NCBI GenBank assembly: GCA_001798565.1
Contig: MGSR01000162.1
Location: forward strand, 2,522 to 12,478
Origin: Deltaproteobacteria bacterium RIFCSPLOWO2_12_FULL_60_16
Lineage (GTDB): Bacteria > Desulfobacterota > Binatia > UBA9968
DNA length: 9,957 bases
Reading direction: 5' to 3'
The notes below the pieces were generated by a model. The model did no database searches and had not been told where the DNA came from. It worked only from the letters and a program-made list of their open reading frames with translations. Numbering within the stretch: the first letter of the stretch is position 1; each line of letters opens with the position of its first letter. This document shows, piece after piece, positions 5,361 through 9,957 of this stretch. The position numbers and the translations under genes are program-made.

Positions 5361-6467
5361 GTGGAATCGCTTCATCCGATAGCCTGGATTTTTCTCCTGC
5401 TTGTCGGTTTTGCGGCGCTCGCCTGGCTTTTCCTGCGTCGGCTGCAGTCCCTCCTGGCGGAGAAAAAAGAGGACCAATCTCTCCTGCTGGTCCAGCAGCA
5501 GATCGACCAGTTGCGCGGACAGGTCACGCAGGTCGTGGACAGCAGCACCCAGCTCATCCATCAGCAGTTGGGGCAGCTCCTGAGCAACGTGAACGAGCGG
5601 CTCAAGGAGAGCTCGGAGGTTCTGCAAAAGACGCAGCAGAGCCTGGGAGAAAGGCTCGACAACGCGGCGCGGGTCGTGGGCAGCGTGCAGAAGAGCCTCG
5701 GCAGCCTGGAGGAGGCGAACCGAAAGATCTACGACGTCGGCAAAGACATCGCGTCGCTGCAGGAGATTCTCCGCGCCCCCAAGCTGAGAGGAGGCCTGGG
5801 AGAATTTTTCCTCGGAGATCTCCTGGCGCAGATCCTCCCTCCGGACCATTTTACGACGCAACACGCCTTCCAGAGCGGCGAGAAGGTGGACGCCGTCATT
5901 CGCCTCGGCGACTCGTTGGTCCCGGTGGATTCCAAGTTTCCGCTGGAGAACTTCAAGCGCATGCTGGAGGGCGGGACGGAAGATGAGAAGGCGAAGGCGC
6001 GAAGACAGTTTGTCTCCGACGTCAAGAAACATATCGACGCCATTGCCAGCAAGTATATCCTCCCCGACGAGGGGACCTACGACTTCGCCCTCATGTATAT
6101 CCCCGCCGAAAATGTCTACTACGAGACCATTATCAAGGACGACTCCGCGGGCAGCGACAAGGGATTGAGCCAGTACGCGCTCGCCAAACGGGTCATTCCG
6201 GTCTCCCCGAACAGCTTCTACGCCTACCTCCAGGTGATCATCATGGGGTTGAGGGGGATGCGGATAGAAGAGCGCGCCAAGGAGATCTTTCAGGATCTCA
6301 GCCGGCTCAGAGGAGATTTCTCCAAGTTTCGGGACGAATTCGATCTACTCGGGAAACATCTCGGTCACGCGCAGTCGAGCTTTCAGAGCGCCGATAAGCG
6401 CCTGGAGCAATTCGGCCAGAAGCTGGTGGCGGTGGAAACGGACAAGAAGGGTCTCCCCGAACCTTAG
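5361..6467 (+). CDS. rmuC: RmuC-family DNA recombination protein
   Basis: The 368-residue protein has the standard RmuC plan. One N-terminal membrane anchor (about residues 6-26, IAWIFLLLVGFAALAWLFL) is followed by a long coiled coil rich in Gln/Glu/Leu (about 30-135) and the RmuC core domain (about 136-330). The core shows LRGGLGEFFLGDLL (142-155), VDAVIRLGDSLVPVDSKFP (176-194), VKKHIDAIASKYI (221-233), FALMYIPAENVYYE (242-255) and VIPVSPNSFYAYLQVI (278-293). D177 together with D190-S-K192 fits the PD-(D/E)xK-like nuclease core proposed for this family. E. coli RmuC limits recombination at inverted repeats, but its biochemical activity is not well defined. The start is GTG at 5361, chosen because it leaves the anchor intact. 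There is no strong ribosome-binding site, so translation may be coupled to the small ORF ending 17 bases earlier. Confidence 0.92.
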   Translation: MESLHPIAWIFLLLVGFAALAWLFLRRLQSLLAEKKEDQSLLLVQQQIDQLRGQVTQVVDSSTQLIHQQLGQLLSNVNERLKESSEVLQKTQQSLGERLDNAARVVGSVQKSLGSLEEANRKIYDVGKDIASLQEILRAPKLRGGLGEFFLGDLLAQILPPDHFTTQHAFQSGEKVDAVIRLGDSLVPVDSKFPLENFKRMLEGGTEDEKAKARRQFVSDVKKHIDAIASKYILPDEGTYDFALMYIPAENVYYETIIKDDSAGSDKGLSQYALAKRVIPVSPNSFYAYLQVIIMGLRGMRIEERAKEIFQDLSRLRGDFSKFRDEFDLLGKHLGHAQSSFQSADKRLEQFGQKLVAVETDKKGLPEP

Positions 6468-6524
6468 AGACTGCAGTTTTAGCGCCACCCCGGCCGCGCA
6501 GTCCGAGAGGACGCACCCGTCAAG

Positions 6525-7967
6525 ATGAGGTTAACTCTCTTCGCCCGCCTATTTCTTGGTTATCTAGGAATTTTTATCCTCATTTTAGCTGTAAGTGCCT
6601 ACGCCGTGATCGAGTTGCGGCGATTCAACAACATCACCCGATCCGTTCTAGAGAGCGACAACCGTGTCTTAGACTACCAGAAGAAGCTTACGGATACTTT
6701 GCTGTCAGAGATCCGGTATGAGAGGAGATTCATCATTACCAGGGACGATGCCCTGTATGATCAGTTTCTCCTTTTCAAAAACGATTTTGAGCTGTATCTC
6801 GAGGAGGCCACGGCGCTCGCGGACCCCGAGGCTAGCGGCTTCCTGAGGCGGGCCGGGGGGCACCATCAGAGCTATCAAGACCTCGTGGATCAGGAAGTCA
6901 AATACCTGAAGGCCCGCAAGGATTATCCCTACGAGCGCTACAAGCAACAAAAGGAGAGGGCTGCGGACCTGATCAGCGCGGAACTCAAAAAATTGGCCGG
7001 CTATAGCCAGCAGAATACCTATGGCAAGATTCAAACATTGGCTGAGGCCGGAAGCAACGCCGGCCGGGTGGCTCTGCTGATCACCGGGGCCTCGCTTATT
7101 TTCGTCATCACTATCTCGTTTTTTATTACCAGGAGCATCACCCGGCCCATCTCCATCCTCAAGATGAAGACCCGAGACATCGCCAAAGGCCATTTTGAAG
7201 GCGACCTGAATGTCGCCTCGCCGCCGGAGATAGCCGAGCTGGCGAGCGCGTTGAATTTCATGAGTCGGAAACTCAAAGACCTGGACAGGATGAAATCGGA
7301 CTTTTTCTCCTCGATGTCTCATGAATTACGTACCCCCTTAACATCAATAAAAGAAGGCGTGAGCCTTTTGCTCGATGGGGTCGGCGGCCCGTTGAGCGAC
7401 AAGCAAAAAAAGCTTTTGAGAATCCTGGCCGAAGAAAGCGAGCGTTTAATCAGTCTGGTCAATTCCCTGCTGGATCTATCCAAGATGGAGGCGGGGATGA
7501 TGACCTATACCTTCGAGCCGGTTCCCCTGGTTCCGCTTATTGATAAAGTCGTGATAGAGTTAGCCCCTCTGGTCGAGGCCAAAAGAATCCAGCTGGAGAC
7601 GAAGATCGCGGCCGGGCTGCCCGCGCCGAGGGCGGATAACGCAAGGATTCTTCAGGCGTTAAGAAATCTGGTCGGAAACGCCGTGAAGTTCACCCCCGAG
7701 GGCGGGCAGGTCACGGTTTCCGCCAGACACAGCGACAGGACCGTCGAGGTCTCTGTCGCGGACACCGGGCCAGGTATTCCGGTGGAAAGCCTCACGACTA
7801 TTTTCGAGAAGTATCAGCAGGCGACGGCTGCGGGCTCGTACAGGATCAAGGGGACCGGATTGGGGCTGGCGCTCGTCAAGCACATTGTTACGTCTCACGG
7901 CGGCAAGGTATGGGCGGAAAGCGAACCGGGACAGGGAAGCAGATTTACTTTTGTCTTGCCGGTCTGA
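6525..7967 (+). CDS. glrK: GlrK/QseE-like membrane sensor histidine kinase
   Basis: This 480-residue inner-membrane kinase has TM1 at about 8-30, a helical periplasmic sensor of about 150 residues (31-180), TM2 at about 181-203, a HAMP linker (203-256), a HisKA domain and a HATPase_c domain. The phosphorylated histidine is H266 in SSMSHELRTPL. The N box is RNLVGNAVKF (380-389, N385), G1 is DTGPGI (413-418) and G2 is GTGLGLAL (443-450). The segment SIKEGVSLLLDGVGGPLSDK after the H-box closely resembles the same region of E. coli GlrK (MREGTELLADQVVGPL, from memory), which with the downstream gene order supports a GlrK/QseE assignment. The ATG at 6525 has only a distant GAGAGG (6505-6510). The 3' end overlaps the next gene by 58 bases. 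It presumably phosphorylates the regulator encoded two genes on. The signal sensed is unknown. Confidence 0.9.
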   Translation: MRLTLFARLFLGYLGIFILILAVSAYAVIELRRFNNITRSVLESDNRVLDYQKKLTDTLLSEIRYERRFIITRDDALYDQFLLFKNDFELYLEEATALADPEASGFLRRAGGHHQSYQDLVDQEVKYLKARKDYPYERYKQQKERAADLISAELKKLAGYSQQNTYGKIQTLAEAGSNAGRVALLITGASLIFVITISFFITRSITRPISILKMKTRDIAKGHFEGDLNVASPPEIAELASALNFMSRKLKDLDRMKSDFFSSMSHELRTPLTSIKEGVSLLLDGVGGPLSDKQKKLLRILAEESERLISLVNSLLDLSKMEAGMMTYTFEPVPLVPLIDKVVIELAPLVEAKRIQLETKIAAGLPAPRADNARILQALRNLVGNAVKFTPEGGQVTVSARHSDRTVEVSVADTGPGIPVESLTTIFEKYQQATAAGSYRIKGTGLGLALVKHIVTSHGGKVWAESEPGQGSRFTFVLPV

Positions 7968-8419
7968 TTCTTTTCAGCCTGGCAGGCTGCGCTATTTTAA
8001 AAACCTTCCAGGAGCGGGAGGAGGCGCGGGACTCGCTCGTGCGCGCGCGAGGGCTCTTTGCTCAGGGCGATTACGAGGCCTCTTTGAAGGAAAACCAGAG
8101 GGTGTTATCCCTCTCTGCAAACCGCTCCCCGGCGGATGAGGCCCTTTTTCAGATGGGTTTGATCTATGCCCACGCGGAAAACCCCAAGAGGGACCAGCGG
8201 CGGGCGGTGGCGCTTTTCCAAAGAGTCATCGACGAGCACTCTCAAAGTCCTTTGGCGGAGCAGGCCAGGGTCTGGGTCGGGGTTCTTCAGACGAACGAGA
8301 GGTTGAGCCGGATAAACGAGAAGTTGAACCAGGCGAATGAGAAGTTGAGCCAGATGATCGAAAAATCAAAGCAGGTGGATATCGAGATCGAGGGAATGAA
8401 ACGGGGTAAGGAGCGATAG
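7910..8419 (+). CDS. qseG: QseG-like lipoprotein with TPR-like region and C-terminal coiled coil
   Basis: A 169-residue lipoprotein: a basic n-region (K4, R5, K10), a hydrophobic stretch YFCLAGLILFSLAG and a lipobox LAGC with lipidated Cys27. The residue after Cys is Ala, not Asp, consistent with outer-membrane sorting. Residues 34-125 look like two or three TPR-type helical pairs (RARGLFAQGDYEASLKENQ, then ADEALFQMGLIYAH, then AVALFQRVIDEHSQSPLAEQA). Residues 128-165 form a coiled coil with repeated NEKL/SQ units (INEKLNQANEKLSQMIEKSK) ending VDIEIEGMKRGK. In enterobacteria the gene between the GlrK and GlrR genes encodes QseG, an outer-membrane lipoprotein with a C-terminal coil that acts on the kinase. 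Position, lipidation and coil match, but the TPR-like middle does not obviously align, so the symbol rests mainly on synteny. The 58-base overlap with the kinase gene is needed to include the signal peptide. Confidence 0.78.
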   Translation: MGGKRTGTGKQIYFCLAGLILFSLAGCAILKTFQEREEARDSLVRARGLFAQGDYEASLKENQRVLSLSANRSPADEALFQMGLIYAHAENPKRDQRRAVALFQRVIDEHSQSPLAEQARVWVGVLQTNERLSRINEKLNQANEKLSQMIEKSKQVDIEIEGMKRGKER

Positions 8420-8428
8420 AGCACGACG

Positions 8429-9832
8429 ATGCCGGCAGGGAAGATTCTAGTCGTCGATGACGATAAAAACCTCGTCGAATTGGTCAAAATGAGGCTCGAA
8501 TCGGCCAATTACGACGTGACCACGGCCCTGAAAGAGAAAGATGCGCTGGAGGCGGTCAAAGCGCAGCCCTTCGATCTTTCCATCGTCGACCTCCGGCTTG
8601 TCCGTCAGGACGGCATCTCGCTCATGCAGGAGTTCCATGCCATCAACCCCGAGATGCCGGTCATCATTCTTACCGGCCACGGGAGCATCGAGAGCGCCGT
8701 CGAGGCCATGAAAAGGGGAGCCTATAGCTACGTTACCAAACCGTTTGAACCCCAGGACCTCCTCTTGCAGATCGAGAAGGCGCTGGAGAAGCAGCGCCTT
8801 ACCTCTGAGGTCAGGAGACTCAAAGGACTGCTAGAGGAGAAATACGATTTCGCCAACATCGTGGCGAAGAGCGAGAAGATGCTGAGCATCCTGGAAACGG
8901 TTTCCCGAATCGCCAAGACCGACTCCACCGTGTACATCCACGGAGAAAGCGGAACGGGCAAAGAGCTCATTGCCAAAGCCACCCACCTCGCCAGCGCGCG
9001 CAAAGAGCGTCCTTTCGTGGCGATCAACTGCGCCGCCCTGCCCGAGACCCTGCTGGAAAGCGAGCTTTTCGGCCACGAGAAGGGAGCATTCACAGGGGCG
9101 ATACGGAGCACCAAGGGGTTATTCACCCAGGCGCACGAGGGCACCGTCTTCCTCGATGAGATCGGCGACATGCCGGCCTCGACCCAGGCCAAGGTGCTGC
9201 GGGTCTTGCAGGAGCGGCAGTTCTATCCCCTCGGCAGCGAAAAGCCGGTAGCGGTGGATGTCCGGGTTATCGTGGCGACCAAAAAGGAGCTGGAAGAGGA
9301 AGTTAAGAAGGGATCGTTCCGCGAAGATCTCTTCTTCCGCATCCATGTCATTCCGATTTATCTCCCCCCTCTCAGGGAGAGAAAGGAAGACGTTCCCCAT
9401 TTAGTGGACTCTTTTCTGAAAAAGTTCGGCAGCCAGATGAAGAAAGAGATCCAGGGGCTGACGCCCCAGGCCATGCAGAGGGTTATGCTTTACGACTGGC
9501 CCGGCAACGTGCGCGAGTTGGAGAATGCCATGGAGTATGCCGTGGCCATGACGCAGCAGAACGTGATCGGCGAACAACTCATTCTCCAGACAAAGAGCAT
9601 TCCCCGAGAAGGCGCCGGGCCCGTTGGAACGAGCGAGCTATCCCAAGAGACACCAAAGCCTCTCAAGGAGGCGAGAGACGCCTTTGAGAAGGACTATATC
9701 TGCCATCTATTACAAGTGAGCCAAGGAAATGTGAGCCAGGCAGCAAAGCTGGCCGGAAAGTATCGCGCCGATTTCTACGACCTGCTGAAAAAACATAACC
9801 TCAAAGCGGACGATTTTAAGAAGTCGCAATAA
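8429..9832 (+). CDS. glrR: GlrR/QseF-like sigma-54-dependent response regulator
   Basis: An NtrC-type regulator of 467 residues. The receiver domain (5-120) has the acidic pocket D10-D11-D12, phospho-acceptor D54, T82 and K104. The AAA+ domain (about 140-375) has Walker A GESGTGKE (172-179), the sigma-54 contact loop GAFTGA (219-224), Walker B FLDEIGDM (241-248), the arginine-finger region FREDLFFRI and WPGNVRELENAM (357-368). A Fis-type HTH lies at about 430-458. The ending, from EARDAFEKDYICHLLQVSQGN through DFYDLLKKHNLKADDFKKSQ, closely matches E. coli GlrR, whose C-terminus has the same FYKLL...DANDFK pattern. The receiver also lacks the usual MPxMDG proline (D54-LRLVRQDG), as GlrR does. 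Gap to the lipoprotein gene is nine bases; AAGGAG at 8408-8413 is rather far from the ATG. It should activate sigma-54 promoters, classically glmY in enterobacteria; the target here is unknown. Confidence 0.94.
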   Translation: MPAGKILVVDDDKNLVELVKMRLESANYDVTTALKEKDALEAVKAQPFDLSIVDLRLVRQDGISLMQEFHAINPEMPVIILTGHGSIESAVEAMKRGAYSYVTKPFEPQDLLLQIEKALEKQRLTSEVRRLKGLLEEKYDFANIVAKSEKMLSILETVSRIAKTDSTVYIHGESGTGKELIAKATHLASARKERPFVAINCAALPETLLESELFGHEKGAFTGAIRSTKGLFTQAHEGTVFLDEIGDMPASTQAKVLRVLQERQFYPLGSEKPVAVDVRVIVATKKELEEEVKKGSFREDLFFRIHVIPIYLPPLRERKEDVPHLVDSFLKKFGSQMKKEIQGLTPQAMQRVMLYDWPGNVRELENAMEYAVAMTQQNVIGEQLILQTKSIPREGAGPVGTSELSQETPKPLKEARDAFEKDYICHLLQVSQGNVSQAAKLAGKYRADFYDLLKKHNLKADDFKKSQ

Positions 9833-9833
9833 G

Positions 9834-9890
9834 CTGTAGGCAAAGCCCCCCGGCTGGCAAATTCCCTCCACTTCCCTGTAGGTAAATCCC
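9834..9890. repeat. Imperfect 15-bp direct repeat downstream of glrR
   Basis: CTGTAGGCAAAGCCC (9834-9848) recurs as CTGTAGGTAAATCCC (9876-9890), 13 of 15 identical, 42 bases apart. A third related segment, GGCAAATTCCCTCCAC (9856-9871), resembles GGTAAATCCCTTCAC (9881-9895). Meaning is unknown: possible protein-binding sites, or the edge of a repeated element continuing beyond the window. Confidence 0.5.
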
Positions 9891-9897
9891 TTCACAA

Positions 9898-9926
9898 CTG
9901 AACAGCCCAGGATTTGGGCTGTTCAG
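9898..9926. terminator. Perfect 12-bp hairpin after the glrKR operon, probable terminator
   Basis: CTGAACAGCCCA (9898-9909) and TGGGCTGTTCAG (9915-9926) pair perfectly around the loop GGATT. It stands 65 bases past the glrR stop. What follows is AT-rich (AATAATCTATTTAAAATC) rather than a pure T run, so termination would be weak by the classical model. Because the stem is symmetrical it might serve genes from either side. Confidence 0.6.
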
Positions 9927-9957
9927 AATAATCTATTTAAAATCAATAAGTTATCCT

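Noticed and set aside
5340..6032. 230-codon minus-strand frame opposite rmuC, rich in Leu/Gln/Asp
   Set aside because: The Leu/Gln/Arg richness is the antisense image of the RmuC coiled coil. No independent start signal or family match.
6469..6503. GACTGC/GCAGTC inverted repeat between rmuC and glrK as a terminator or operator
   Set aside because: Only six pairs with a 23-base loop and no T-tract; within chance expectation.
9855..9869. TGGCAAATTCCCTCC considered as a sigma-54 -24/-12 promoter for GlrR autoregulation
   Set aside because: GG is present but the dinucleotide ten bases later is CC instead of GC, and it lies downstream of the operon.

Overview
The window is GC-rich, densely packed bacterial chromosome. 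The gene content (GlrK/QseG/GlrR-type two-component system, AguA/AguB putrescine route, RmuC, MazG, DMT transporter), the GTG and TTG starts and the short GC-rich palindromes suit a proteobacterial or Desulfobacterota/Methylomirabilota-like environmental lineage. There is no rRNA or marker gene to fix the taxon, so this is an inference. No prophage, CRISPR array, tRNA, rRNA or complete insertion sequence is visible.

Layout. Positions 1-592 (minus strand) hold the N-terminus of a D-2-hydroxyacid dehydrogenase running off the left edge and, one base upstream of it, a short MazG-type pyrophosphohydrolase that carries only the C-terminal half of the usual two-domain protein. Positions 593-1186 are a gene-free divergent region with several short hairpins. 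Everything after that is on the plus strand. It begins with an EamA-type transporter (1187-2047), a hairpin-bearing spacer, and a dienelactone-hydrolase-family enzyme (2162-2881) that ends in a textbook intrinsic terminator (2901-2936).

From 3007 to 5103 are N-carbamoylputrescine amidase (AguB) and agmatine deiminase (AguA), which together convert agmatine to putrescine. The last 30 or so codons of aguB lie in a palindromic element that appears to have been built into the reading frame. A 70-codon unknown ORF (5131-5343) and an RmuC-family protein (5361-6467) follow.

From 6525 to 9832 is a three-gene signalling operon: a membrane histidine kinase, an overlapping lipoprotein with a C-terminal coiled coil, and a sigma-54-activating response regulator. 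Gene order and sequence (kinase H-box region, regulator C-terminus) match the enterobacterial GlrK-QseG-GlrR (QseE-QseG-QseF) system. The lipoprotein appears to be a divergent, TPR-like counterpart of QseG. A perfect 12-bp hairpin and a short direct repeat follow the operon and end the window.

I see no convincing wholly new system. The most informative points are the divergent QseG-like partner and its deep overlap with the kinase gene, the half-length MazG, the palindrome-encoded tail of AguB, and the structured 594-bp divergent spacer.
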